This document shows positions 27,914 to 36,418 of a DNA stretch of 64,000 nucleotides, piece by piece. Source of the stretch: Paenibacillus sp. GTDB taxonomy: Bacteria; Bacillota; Bacilli; Paenibacillales; Paenibacillaceae. The stretch spans positions 1 through 64,000 of the forward strand of contig JAFWEX010000131.1 in the NCBI GenBank assembly GCA_017512705.1, in the 5' to 3' direction. Each line of letters starts with the position of its first letter. Within the stretch, counting starts at the first letter, position 1. The position numbers were made by a program, and so were the translations under genes. The notes beneath the pieces were generated by a model. That model saw only the letters and a list, made by a program, of their open reading frames with translations, made no database searches and was not told the DNA's origin.

Positions 27914-28820
27914 TACTCTCTTGCGGCATCTGCGGGAGGGCTTCAAAAACGTATTCCGCAATGGCTGGATGTCGGTGGCATCAGTCATGTCGATTATCGT
28001 ATCTCTGTTTATTCTTGGCGTGTTTATGCTTCTCGTACTGAATGTGAACTCTATGGCCAATCAAGTAGATAGCCAAGTGGAGATCAGTGCGTTTATGGAG
28101 CTGAATGTGGATGAGAAGCTGCGTAATGAAATTGGAGAAGAAATCAGTGCAATGCCTGAAGTCAGCGAGATTCGTGTCGTTCCCAAGGATGTAGGACTGA
28201 AGGAGTTCCGCGAACGTTTGGGAGAAAATGCCGATAATGTTCTAGGTGGTTTCGATGTGGATAATAATCCGCTGCCAGATACCATTGAAGTCAAAGTCAT
28301 TGAACCGGAAACGGTCAACTTTGTAGCGCAGAAGATTGAAGCGCTGAACGAGAAGCATCCGGAGAAGCCGATCATGAAAGTGAACTACGGCAAGGAAACG
28401 GTAGATGTATTGTTTAAATTTACGAAGCTTGTTCGTAATATCGGATTTATTTTTGTCGGGGGACTGGGGCTTATGTCTATGTTCCTGATCTCGAATACGA
28501 TTCGCGTAACGATTCTGGCTCGTCGCCGGGAGATTGGCATCATGAAACTGGTGGGAGCAACCAACACCTTTATTCGCTGGCCTTTCTTTATTGAAGGGGC
28601 ACTCATTGGACTGATTGGTTCCGTCATTACGGTCGGGGTTCTGTTCTTCGGATACAGCCGCCTAATGGCAACGGTTGGTCAGGATGTCTTCATGCAGATG
28701 CTAAATTTGATTCCGCTCAGCGATATTTGGCTGCTCATGGGAACGTTGTTGATTGGGCTTGGTGTGCTTGTAGGTATTTTGGGCAGTACGCTGTCGATTC
28801 GCAAGTCACTTAATGTATAA
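27903..28820 (+). CDS. ftsX: Cell-division ABC transporter permease FtsX
   Basis: 305 aa. One membrane helix (~23-45), a large extracellular domain (~50-165, EISAFMELNVDEKLRN ... NYGKETVDVLF) and three C-terminal helices (~180-300) form the FtsX fold. The extracellular loop is the part that contacts the hydrolase partner. Start ATG 27903 overlaps the end of ftsE with GAGAGGGG upstream. In Bacillus the partner is CwlO; here an EnvC-like M23 gene follows directly and is the obvious candidate. Confidence 0.95.
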   Translation: MNFSTLLRHLREGFKNVFRNGWMSVASVMSIIVSLFILGVFMLLVLNVNSMANQVDSQVEISAFMELNVDEKLRNEIGEEISAMPEVSEIRVVPKDVGLKEFRERLGENADNVLGGFDVDNNPLPDTIEVKVIEPETVNFVAQKIEALNEKHPEKPIMKVNYGKETVDVLFKFTKLVRNIGFIFVGGLGLMSMFLISNTIRVTILARRREIGIMKLVGATNTFIRWPFFIEGALIGLIGSVITVGVLFFGYSRLMATVGQDVFMQMLNLIPLSDIWLLMGTLLIGLGVLVGILGSTLSIRKSLNV

Positions 28821-28822
28821 CT

Positions 28823-28847
28823 AACAGGTTCATAAATGAACGCTGTT
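28823..28847 (+). other. Hairpin after ftsX
   Basis: AACAG-GTTCAT pairs with ATGAAC-G-CTGTT with one bulge. Only three T follow, so it is a weak terminator at best. Confidence 0.35.
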
Positions 28848-28965
28848 TGACGATATGTAGGAGAGACACAACTGTTAAATCGGATGAAGAAAGCAAAGGA
28901 ACATGCTGTTCGACCACCTGTGTAGGTTGCTTTCTTGTGAATTCATAGGATGGGGGATCATCATT

Positions 28966-30246
28966 TTGAAAAAAACCGCTTCGCTACTGGCCTTTGTGTT
29001 ACTGGCTGGTATGACGTTTCAACCTTCTGACGGATATGCTAAGAACAGCATTAGTGACATTGACCAGCAGATTCAGCAACTGGAGAGCAAGGCGGCTTCT
29101 GCCAAACAGGAGCAAAAGAAAGCTGCGGCCAATAAAAAGGAAGCACAGCACTATAAGAACAAAACCAATGCTTATCTGAAGGTTGTCTTGGAGCAGATTA
29201 ACGTCGTAAGTGATGAGCTGGCGAGTGTATCCTTGCAGATCGAAACCACGGAAGAAGATCTTCGTACAACCAAGAAAGACCTGCAAGCGGCAGAAGACCG
29301 CATCGTTGCAAGAGAGAAGTTGTTGGAGTCACGTGTACGTCTGATGTACACGGATGGAGCAGTATCTTATCTAGATGTCCTGTTGTCTTCCACAAGCTTT
29401 ACCGATTTTCTAACTCGTGCGGATTCTCTCAAGACGATTGTTAATCAAGACCAAAATCTGTTAGATGAACATAAAGCGGACAAGCAGCTTGTCGTGAAGA
29501 AAAAGGCAGATTTGGACCGCCAGTACGCGGAAGCCAAAAGTCTTTATGCTCAGAAGAAGCAGCGTAAGTCGCAACTGAACGAAAAAGAGAAGGAAAAGCA
29601 AGTGCTTCTGGCCTCATATGATGCTAAGATTGAACAATCTGAAGAACTTACAGCAGAACAGGAAGCTGTGTTAATCCAGATTGCAAGCAAGCGCTCAGCT
29701 CTGTTGCAGGAGAAAAATAAGTTGCGCGAGCAACAGGCGGCAGCAGCAGCCAAAGCGCGTGCTGAAGCTGAAGCACGAGCCAAAGCAGCAGCCAAGAAGC
29801 CAACGCGTGTCAGCTCAACCGGCAACAGTGAAGTAACCTACTCGTCGGGCAATGGTATTTTTGCAAGACCTGTCTCTGGAGGACGTATATCTTCATCTTT
29901 CGGTCCACGGGTTCACCCGATTACAGGGGAAGTAGGCAAAATGCATAACGGTGTCGATTTTGCTGTTCCTGTAGGCACGTCTGTTCATGCGGCTTCGGGC
30001 GGAATTGTGATCATGGCTGAATGGTATAGTGGTTATGGTTATACGGTAATTGTAGATCACGGCGGAGGTTTGTGGACATTGTACGGTCACCTGCGTGAAA
30101 ATGGATTCAAAGTAAGCAAGGGAGATACGGTGAACAAGGGAGATACCATTGCTGAATCAGGCAACTCGGGTAATTCGACTGGACCTCACTTGCACTTTGA
30201 AGTACGAGATAATGGTAGCGCGGTGAATCCGATGAACTATCTATAA
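28966..30246 (+). CDS. Secreted M23 murein hydrolase with coiled coil (EnvC/CwlO-like partner of FtsEX)
   Basis: 426 aa. A signal peptide (LKKTASLLAFVLLAGMTF ... GYA) leads to two long coiled coils (~residues 28-250, Gln/Lys/Glu-rich) and an Ala-rich linker (KARAEAEARAKAAAKK). The C-terminal LytM/M23 peptidase (~290-426) has the zinc ligands H and D of KMHNGVDF and the HLHFE pair. The start is TTG at 28966 with GGATGGGGGATC upstream; the longer frame from 28903 would bury the signal peptide. Order ftsE-ftsX-M23 strongly suggests FtsEX control. All zinc ligands are present, so unlike E. coli EnvC it may be an active enzyme. Confidence 0.9.
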   Translation: MKKTASLLAFVLLAGMTFQPSDGYAKNSISDIDQQIQQLESKAASAKQEQKKAAANKKEAQHYKNKTNAYLKVVLEQINVVSDELASVSLQIETTEEDLRTTKKDLQAAEDRIVAREKLLESRVRLMYTDGAVSYLDVLLSSTSFTDFLTRADSLKTIVNQDQNLLDEHKADKQLVVKKKADLDRQYAEAKSLYAQKKQRKSQLNEKEKEKQVLLASYDAKIEQSEELTAEQEAVLIQIASKRSALLQEKNKLREQQAAAAAKARAEAEARAKAAAKKPTRVSSTGNSEVTYSSGNGIFARPVSGGRISSSFGPRVHPITGEVGKMHNGVDFAVPVGTSVHAASGGIVIMAEWYSGYGYTVIVDHGGGLWTLYGHLRENGFKVSKGDTVNKGDTIAESGNSGNSTGPHLHFEVRDNGSAVNPMNYL

Positions 30247-30399
30247 GAAGTAAGAGACAACAGGTATTAATCGGATAAACTTCGAATGGAAATATCATAA
30301 TCCGTACAAGCTAGACATATACTAAGCTGGCATGTTCAGGCAATGATTCGGAGCAGTCTGATTCGGATGAGCTTCATAACTAAAGGCGGTGACAAACAG

Positions 30400-31872
30400 A
30401 TGATGAAAAAAAGATCGGCACTGCTGCTCGTTGTACTGGGGCTGCTTGGCGGAAGCCTATTAACGCTGGTGTTGATGACTTACCCCGGCATAACAAGTCA
30501 AACTTCACCGGGTGAGGGACTGCTGGCAAGTATAACAGGCAGTTCACAGCAGAAAAATGAATTGAAAAAGATCGAAACCGCAATGGATTTGATCTCGAAA
30601 AACTATTATAAAGATGTCGACCGCACCAAACTGATCGATGGGGCGATCAACGGTATGATGGAATCTCTTGGAGATCCATACTCTAACTATATGGGACAGG
30701 AAACTGCTGCCCAGTTTGAAGAGTCGATCGAAGGATCATTTACAGGAATTGGTGCCGAGGTTTCATCGCAAGATGGTAATGTCGTAGTCGTTTCCCCGAT
30801 CAAAGGCTCACCTGCAGAAAAGGCGGGTATTCGTGCCAAAGACATTATTATGTCCGTTAATGGCGAATCTCTTCAAGGACTTGAGCTAAACAAAGCTGTG
30901 AACAAAATCAGAGGTCCGAAGGGCAGTTCAGCCAAAGTACAGGTGAAGCGTGCTGGGTCCATAGAGCCAATTGAATTCACCATTATCCGTGATGACATTG
31001 ATCTGGAAACGGTCTATGCTCATATGGAAGACGGTGGGATTGGTGTCATTAATATCACTCAATTCTCTCTGAATACAGGCGAGCGCTTCAAGGAAGAGTT
31101 GGCTAAGCTGGAGAAGCAAAATATGAAAGGCCTGATCATCGATGTACGGAATGACCCGGGCGGTGTACTGCAAGTCGTTATTGATATTGCAGAACAATTC
31201 GTACCGAAAGGTAAAGTCATCGTTCAGGTGGAAGATAAAAATGGCAAGAAGGAACAAAGTAAATCCAATGGTTCTTCCAAACCTTATCCAATTACGGTGT
31301 TGATGAATAAGGGGAGCGCAAGTGCATCCGAGATTTTAGCGGGAGCTCTGCAGCAGTCCGCAGGTGCCACTCTCGTGGGTGAGAACTCATTTGGTAAAGG
31401 AACCGTGCAGACCAGCTATGACAAACAAATGGGCGATGGCAGCTTGCTGAAGATTACGATTGCCAAGTGGTTGACACCAAATGGTGATTGGATTCACGAA
31501 AAAGGGATCAAACCGGATATTGCAGTAAATCAGCCAGAGTATTTCTCCGTAGCGCCAATAAATAAAGAGAAGCTGCCGCTCAAGTATGACAGTAACAACG
31601 TGGATGTGAAAAGTGTACAGACGATGCTGAGAGGACTTGACTTCAAACCGGATCGTGTGGATGGATATTACGATCAGAAGACGGAAGAAGCGGTAAAGGC
31701 GTTCCAGAAGGAAAAAGGCATTCAGGTTACAGGTCAGATCGATGAGAAAACGGCCGAATCACTGGAAGCAGCTCTGATTGAACGAATTGCTAATCCTCAA
31801 TATGATGCACAGCTGAAGCGCGCGATCGAAAATGTCTCGAAGGATATTTCGTCCGCTGTGTCGAAGCCATAA
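30400..31872 (+). CDS. ctpB: S41 carboxyl-terminal processing protease
   Basis: 490 aa. One membrane helix (~7-28) anchors it outside. A PDZ domain (~115-185, GIGAEVSSQDGNVVVVSPIKGSPAEKAGI) regulates the S41 core. By alignment to Bacillus CtpB the catalytic set is Ser308 (NKGSASASEIL), Lys333 (ENSFGKGTVQ) and Gln337. A C-terminal peptidoglycan-binding domain (~410-465, VKSVQTMLRGLDF ... VKAFQKEKGIQVTG) follows. CtpB cleaves SpoIVFA during sporulation in Bacillus, and its place near ftsEX and minJ fits that order. ATG 30400 (AAAGGCGGTGA upstream) is preferred; ATG 30403 is also possible. Confidence 0.92.
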   Translation: MMKKRSALLLVVLGLLGGSLLTLVLMTYPGITSQTSPGEGLLASITGSSQQKNELKKIETAMDLISKNYYKDVDRTKLIDGAINGMMESLGDPYSNYMGQETAAQFEESIEGSFTGIGAEVSSQDGNVVVVSPIKGSPAEKAGIRAKDIIMSVNGESLQGLELNKAVNKIRGPKGSSAKVQVKRAGSIEPIEFTIIRDDIDLETVYAHMEDGGIGVINITQFSLNTGERFKEELAKLEKQNMKGLIIDVRNDPGGVLQVVIDIAEQFVPKGKVIVQVEDKNGKKEQSKSNGSSKPYPITVLMNKGSASASEILAGALQQSAGATLVGENSFGKGTVQTSYDKQMGDGSLLKITIAKWLTPNGDWIHEKGIKPDIAVNQPEYFSVAPINKEKLPLKYDSNNVDVKSVQTMLRGLDFKPDRVDGYYDQKTEEAVKAFQKEKGIQVTGQIDEKTAESLEAALIERIANPQYDAQLKRAIENVSKDISSAVSKP

Positions 31873-31901
31873 AGAAGGCTGATTTTCAGCCTTCTTTTTT
31901 T
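31872..31901 (+). terminator. Terminator of ctpB
   Basis: AAGAAGGCTGA and TCAGCCTTCTT (31872-31882, 31886-31896) pair exactly with a 3-nt loop and a T run. minJ starts 35 bp later, so read-through is likely to matter. Confidence 0.85.
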
Positions 31902-31936
31902 CTGAACCGGCTGAATGAGAGGAGCGAAACACTACA

Positions 31937-33265
31937 ATGGAATGGGTATGGCCGTGGTTAACTACATTAGGGGAAGCATTGTTACAGTTGTTTATTCAGC
32001 CGTTTTATTATATGGCAGTTATTTTAATCGCTTTAATCTATCATCGTCAGTTGCTTCAGGAACGTAGACTCTTCCTCGTTCGTATGCAAAGCTCAATTAC
32101 TCAGACGATACGAGCTGTTCTTGGAGGGATTGTGATTGGTGTCATGGTCTCCATCGTGTCACTATTCCTCGGCACTTATGTTACCATGGGAGCTGTGATT
32201 AGCATATGGATTGCAGCATTGGTTTTATCTCTGATCCGTATCCGATATTTATGCTTTGCCTATGCGGCAGGCACCCTGGGTATCCTTCAATTTGCATTGA
32301 ATATGGCTTCAAGCTGGCAGCCCACAGGCGTGCTTGGACAGGTTGTGGAGACGATTCGTGCACTGGACATGCCTGCGTTACTTGTTCTAGCTGCGTTCCT
32401 GCACTTTGGAGAAGCTGTACTCGTTCGCATGCAAGGTGTGTCGATGGCTTCCCCGTTACTTATAGAAGGAAAAAGAGGGAAATTGGTAGGGGGATATCAG
32501 ATACAACTTTTTTGGGCTATACCGCTACTGATTCTTGTTCCGACAACCGGAGGAATGGCTGGATTAGCGTGGACTCCACTATTTAACGCAGGTCAGAGTT
32601 ATACACTTGTTGCTCTTCCTCTCCTCCTTGGATTCAGCGAGAGCACACAGAGTATGATGCCGGGACGCAAGATCCAGCTTTCATCCAAGCGTCTTCTGCT
32701 GTACAGTTTGGCATTACTCGTGTTCAGTTTGCTTGCCGTGTGGTGGTCACCGCTAATGGTGATTGCAGCAATCATTGCTTTTGCTGGACACGAGCTTTTG
32801 GTAGGGTATAGTGCATTGGAAGAGCAACAGCTTAGTCCAGCTTTTGTTCACCCTCAACATGGACTGAAGGTATTAAGCGTGATCCCTGGAAGTCCAGCGG
32901 CAGAACTCGGAATTGAGGCTGGTGAAACGCTTTATAAAGTGAATGGCGTGCTCGTACATAGTCCTGAGGAGCTGCACAAGGCACTCCGTATGAATCCCGC
33001 CTTTTGCAAGCTGGAGGTGCGGAATCATCAGGGAGAGAGCAAATTTATGCAGCGTGCAATCTATGAAGGTGAGCACCATCAGCTCGGCGTTATTCTGGCA
33101 CCGGATAACCAGGAGGCGTGGGCAGTCCAGTTGCGGCCGGTTACCATTTTCCATATCATAACCCTCCGATTGTTTACTCATCGGAAAGAGCGGCGAATGG
33201 ACGAGGCTCCGCTTGCCTTGCCAGCGCCTCCCGTAGTCAGCGAAAAAGGATCAGTCGAAATGTGA
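31937..33265 (+). CDS. minJ: MinJ-like polytopic PDZ protein
   Basis: 442 aa. About seven or eight membrane helices (residues ~10-300) are followed by a PDZ domain (~310-385, GLKVLSVIPGSPAAELGIEAGETLYKVNG) and a basic, Pro-rich tail. In Bacillus, MinJ bridges DivIVA and MinD and sits next to ctpB; the order here is the same. It would place the division inhibitor at poles and septa. Sequence similarity is mainly architectural, so the name rests on layout plus synteny. ATG 31937 has GAGAGGAGCG upstream. Confidence 0.78.
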   Translation: MEWVWPWLTTLGEALLQLFIQPFYYMAVILIALIYHRQLLQERRLFLVRMQSSITQTIRAVLGGIVIGVMVSIVSLFLGTYVTMGAVISIWIAALVLSLIRIRYLCFAYAAGTLGILQFALNMASSWQPTGVLGQVVETIRALDMPALLVLAAFLHFGEAVLVRMQGVSMASPLLIEGKRGKLVGGYQIQLFWAIPLLILVPTTGGMAGLAWTPLFNAGQSYTLVALPLLLGFSESTQSMMPGRKIQLSSKRLLLYSLALLVFSLLAVWWSPLMVIAAIIAFAGHELLVGYSALEEQQLSPAFVHPQHGLKVLSVIPGSPAAELGIEAGETLYKVNGVLVHSPEELHKALRMNPAFCKLEVRNHQGESKFMQRAIYEGEHHQLGVILAPDNQEAWAVQLRPVTIFHIITLRLFTHRKERRMDEAPLALPAPPVVSEKGSVEM

Positions 33266-33267
33266 CG

Positions 33268-33315
33268 AAAAAAGGTATTTCCAACCGCTTTTAGACGGTA
33301 AGGAAATACCTTTTT
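33268..33315. terminator. Bidirectional terminator between minJ and the response regulator
   Basis: AAAAAGGTATTTCC (33269-33282) pairs with GGAAATACCTTTTT (33302-33315). An inner ACCG/CGGT stem sits in the loop. It directly abuts both convergent stop codons. Confidence 0.88.
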
Positions 33316-33322
33316 GTTTGCT

Positions 33323-34012
33323 CTATTGTTTGAGCATGTAGATGGCAATTTGAGTGCGGTCACGTAAGTTCAGCTTGCCCAGGATTTCTGTCACATAGTT
33401 TTTGACGGTGCCTTCGCTAAGAAATAACTTGGCGGCGATTTCCTTGTTGGACAACCCTTCGGCTATGGATTGCGCAACAGACAGCTCCGCCCGGGTGAGT
33501 CCATATGTTCTACTAGGCTCATGGGAAGGTGCAGGCACAGGAGTTTGCAGTAGACCCGTAAGTTTACGTGCAATATCCGGGTGAATTAGCATATCCCCGT
33601 TATGGACAGTTTTGATGCCCTGAACGATGCGTGGAGGCGGTACATTCTTGAGCAGATAACCGCTCGCTCCGTTCTGTAAGGCTTGGATTATGTATTCATC
33701 ATCGTCAAAGGTCGTCAGCATTAGGACTTGAATCTCGGGGAAACGGGATTTGATCAGATGAGTACCTTCGACTCCATCACATTCGGGCATACGAATATCC
33801 ATTAAAACGACATCGGCCATTGTTCCCGATTCAAGTAATTCGAGTGCTTCCTGACCACTCGAAGCCATGCCTGTAATCTCAATGTGTGCATCAAGACAAA
33901 GTACAACCTTCAGACTCTCGCGTATAAAATAATCATCGTCGACAAGCAATACCTGGATAAGTGAAGACTGTTCAGGCAATGATTTCGAACTTGCTTCGTT
34001 CGTTCCTGGCAT
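33323..34012 (-). CDS. Response regulator, NarL/LuxR family (LnrK-like)
   Basis: 229 aa. The receiver domain has acidic residues at DDD (25-27), the phospho-acceptor Asp72 (VVLMDIRMPE), Thr101 and Lys122. The C-terminal LuxR-type HTH (LTRAELSVAQSIAEGLSNKEIAAKLFL) binds DNA. The start at 34012 has AAGGGAGG upstream. It lies 21 bp behind the kinase gene, so they form one operon. The divergent ABC exporter is the likely target, and tandem repeats in the shared spacer may be its site. Confidence 0.93.
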   Translation of the reverse strand: MPGTNEASSKSLPEQSSLIQVLLVDDDYFIRESLKVVLCLDAHIEITGMASSGQEALELLESGTMADVVLMDIRMPECDGVEGTHLIKSRFPEIQVLMLTTFDDDEYIIQALQNGASGYLLKNVPPPRIVQGIKTVHNGDMLIHPDIARKLTGLLQTPVPAPSHEPSRTYGLTRAELSVAQSIAEGLSNKEIAAKLFLSEGTVKNYVTEILGKLNLRDRTQIAIYMLKQ

Positions 34013-34033
34013 GAGTTTATTGCCTCCCTTAAT

Positions 34034-35251
34034 TTAAAGTGTATTTATTTTGTCTGAGACAGGAATGCGTGTAATGACAGTGTATGGATAATTGGACTGA
34101 ACCTCGATCGTGCCTCCAATGAACTGTGTACGCTCACGCATACCCTCATGGCCAAGACCTATTTTACTGCCAGTAACAGGAAGGGGAGGAGTGTTGCCGT
34201 CATTACTAACGATCATACAGATCTCCTGCCGATCAAAGACTAGTTGTAATGTAATGGAAGAGGCGTTTCCATGTCTTAGTGCATTGGTTATCGCTTCTTT
34301 GGCGTTTTTGTACAACACAATCTGTGTGCTTGGGTATAGCGTACGTATCGGACCACGGGTTGAATAATTTGTTTTTACACCTGTATCTCGGCCAACTTCC
34401 TCCAGCAGAAGGTCTAGAGCGTAGGCGTTGGACGCATGGGTGGCTGGTTGTAATCTATGTAGTGTATTACGCATATCTTCCATGCTTACCGCCAGCTGAT
34501 CTCGGATCTGTTCTACCATCTCGATTCCCTGTTCGGAATTCAAAGGTAGCGTGAGCAGTGCTGCTTCTGACATGATTTTGGTGCGGATTAGACGATGTCC
34601 GATGTCATCATGAAGCTGTCTGGATATACGAGTACGTTCTTCTGCCTGAGCGGCATCCTCCAATTGTCTTGCAAATGACAGTAATTGTGCACGTGCTTCT
34701 TGGAGCTCATAGTGTTTATGTCTTAACTCGTCATACACATGTTCCAGTTGCCCACGACTCGTTGCTGTGTTGGCACCTTGCCAGGAAAGGGTGGCTGTCA
34801 ACAGCAATAGCAAATTGACTGCAATCCAAACCAACATGGATTCGGAGAGCCAGGTCATGGTGACAGCCTGGATTTCAGTTATATCCACAGACATCCAGGA
34901 TGGGGGTGTATAATGCCAATGAAGTGCGAGGTTGCCAGCAGCCATCTGGATACCTAGCATCATCCATCGTCTAGCTCCAGAGAGCCGATACATATAAACA
35001 TAGAGAACAGACAAACAGACGAATAACATAAAGGGGCCGTACAGAGCAAGTAACCAGCTGCTCCACAATATTTCCGCGAGGAATAATAGCGATTGCATTG
35101 CTAGGGAGCGTGTGAAACCGTTCATTACAGCGAGTCCCACGGCAATGAGAATATATAGCGTATATAGTGCTTCGCTTTTTGGGGGAAGCACCAAACCGTA
35201 CAGCACTGCGGGCACAAAGAGTAAACCGTATTGCAGGAACCGCATTGGCAT
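34034..35251 (-). CDS. Sensor histidine kinase, HisKA_3 type (LnrJ-like)
   Basis: 405 aa. Five or six membrane helices (residues ~5-160) with very short outside loops form an intramembrane-sensing type. A coiled segment precedes the phospho-acceptor His214 (SRQLHDDIGHRL) and the ATPase domain (KEAITNALRHGNAS N box, IGLGHEGMRERT G box). This layout with an adjacent ABC-2 exporter is that of LnrJ/LnrK and related antibiotic-sensing systems. The signal is unknown; membrane-active polyenes or lipopeptides are an inference. Confidence 0.92.
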   Translation of the reverse strand: MPMRFLQYGLLFVPAVLYGLVLPPKSEALYTLYILIAVGLAVMNGFTRSLAMQSLLFLAEILWSSWLLALYGPFMLFVCLSVLYVYMYRLSGARRWMMLGIQMAAGNLALHWHYTPPSWMSVDITEIQAVTMTWLSESMLVWIAVNLLLLLTATLSWQGANTATSRGQLEHVYDELRHKHYELQEARAQLLSFARQLEDAAQAEERTRISRQLHDDIGHRLIRTKIMSEAALLTLPLNSEQGIEMVEQIRDQLAVSMEDMRNTLHRLQPATHASNAYALDLLLEEVGRDTGVKTNYSTRGPIRTLYPSTQIVLYKNAKEAITNALRHGNASSITLQLVFDRQEICMIVSNDGNTPPLPVTGSKIGLGHEGMRERTQFIGGTIEVQSNYPYTVITRIPVSDKINTL

Positions 35252-35352
35252 ATGTAGATGACATCCTTTGTATAGAGTATGAAGACGAACAAGATTGAAA
35301 TGTCTGAAACATGCATTCTTGATTATAACATAACCGGGTTTCGGGTCAGGAG

Positions 35353-35394
35353 ATGACTTAAGTCACCTTCGGGTTATGACTTTGTGTACCTTCG
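35353..35394 (+). promoter_or_regulatory. Tandem direct repeats in the kinase/ABC divergent promoter
   Basis: ATGACTTAAGTCACCTTCG (35353-35371) and ATGACTTTGTGTACCTTCG (35376-35394) share 14 of 19 bases with a 23-bp period, about two helix turns. The first copy contains the palindrome TGACTTAAGTCA. They end 19 bp before a TACAAT (35413-35418) that could be the -10 of the ABC operon. This is the expected placement of an activator site for the response regulator. Confidence 0.55.
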
Positions 35395-35471
35395 AAAAAG
35401 ATCGTTGTTCGTTACAATATAAATACGATATGAAGACAAGATAAGAGTTCAAATGGAGAGGACGTATATTC

Positions 35472-36407
35472 ATGAATATATTGGAAGTGGATCACGTTGT
35501 GAAACGCTACGGTAGTAAATTATCGGTAGACCATCTCAATCTGAGTGTAAACAAAGGTGAAATCTTTGGTCTGCTTGGTCCGAATGGAGCAGGTAAAAGT
35601 ACGACGATCAGTATGATTGCAGGGCTTTTGAAGATGGATCAGGGCGAGATCAGGCTGGATGGCATATCGGTTAAAGATCAACCACTGGAGGTAAAACGCA
35701 AGATCGGGCTGGTTCCGCAGGATTTGGCATTATACGAAACGATGAGTGCAGCGGATAATGTTACTTTTTTCGCCCGGCTATATGGGTTACGAGGGAAACT
35801 GCTCAAAGAAAGAGTAAAGGAATCTCTTGAATTCGTGGGCTTGCAGGATAAGGCGAAGGAGGCCCCATCTACCTTCTCCGGCGGAATGAAACGTAGATTA
35901 AACATCGCGTGTGCTCTCAGCCATCGACCAGATCTGATCATTATGGATGAACCAACCGTAGGCATCGATCCACAGTCCCGTAATCATATTCTTGAATCAG
36001 TTCGAACACTTAACCAGATGGGTTCGACCATTATATATACAAGTCACTATATGGAAGAAGTTGCAGCTATCAGTAATCGTGTAGCCATTATGGATCAAGG
36101 GAGAATTATTGCCTGTGGAACCGAGGCTGAGCTTAGAGAACGTGTTGCATCCGAGGAAAAGATTGTGCTCACTGCTTCAGGCATTCATGATGGTGCGGTG
36201 GAGGAATTGAAGCTTCATCCCCGCGTTCGAGCAGTTGAAGTTACTGAAGAAACATTGACCATTATGTTGCCTTCAGCACAACTTGCTCTGCAAGATATGC
36301 TCTTCATTTGTAGTAAGCATGATATGTCCATTCAGTCTCTACGGGTCGAAGAACCGGATTTGGAGACGCTCTTCCTCAATTTAACCGGACGCACGCTTCG
36401 AGACTAG
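35472..36407 (+). CDS. ABC-2 exporter ATP-binding protein (LnrL-like)
   Basis: 311 aa. Walker A GLLGPNGAGKST, signature TFSGGMKRRLN, Walker B LIIMDEPTVGIDP and the H loop (TSHYMEEV) are intact. A ~90-residue C-terminal domain (EEKIVLTASGIHDG ... PDLETLFLNLTGR) is typical of drug and antibiotic exporters such as LnrL, DrrA and NatA. It lies 11 bp before the first permease gene. Start ATG 35472 with GGAGAGGACG upstream. Confidence 0.92.
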   Translation: MNILEVDHVVKRYGSKLSVDHLNLSVNKGEIFGLLGPNGAGKSTTISMIAGLLKMDQGEIRLDGISVKDQPLEVKRKIGLVPQDLALYETMSAADNVTFFARLYGLRGKLLKERVKESLEFVGLQDKAKEAPSTFSGGMKRRLNIACALSHRPDLIIMDEPTVGIDPQSRNHILESVRTLNQMGSTIIYTSHYMEEVAAISNRVAIMDQGRIIACGTEAELRERVASEEKIVLTASGIHDGAVEELKLHPRVRAVEVTEETLTIMLPSAQLALQDMLFICSKHDMSIQSLRVEEPDLETLFLNLTGRTLRD

Positions 36408-36418
36408 GAGGGAATGAG

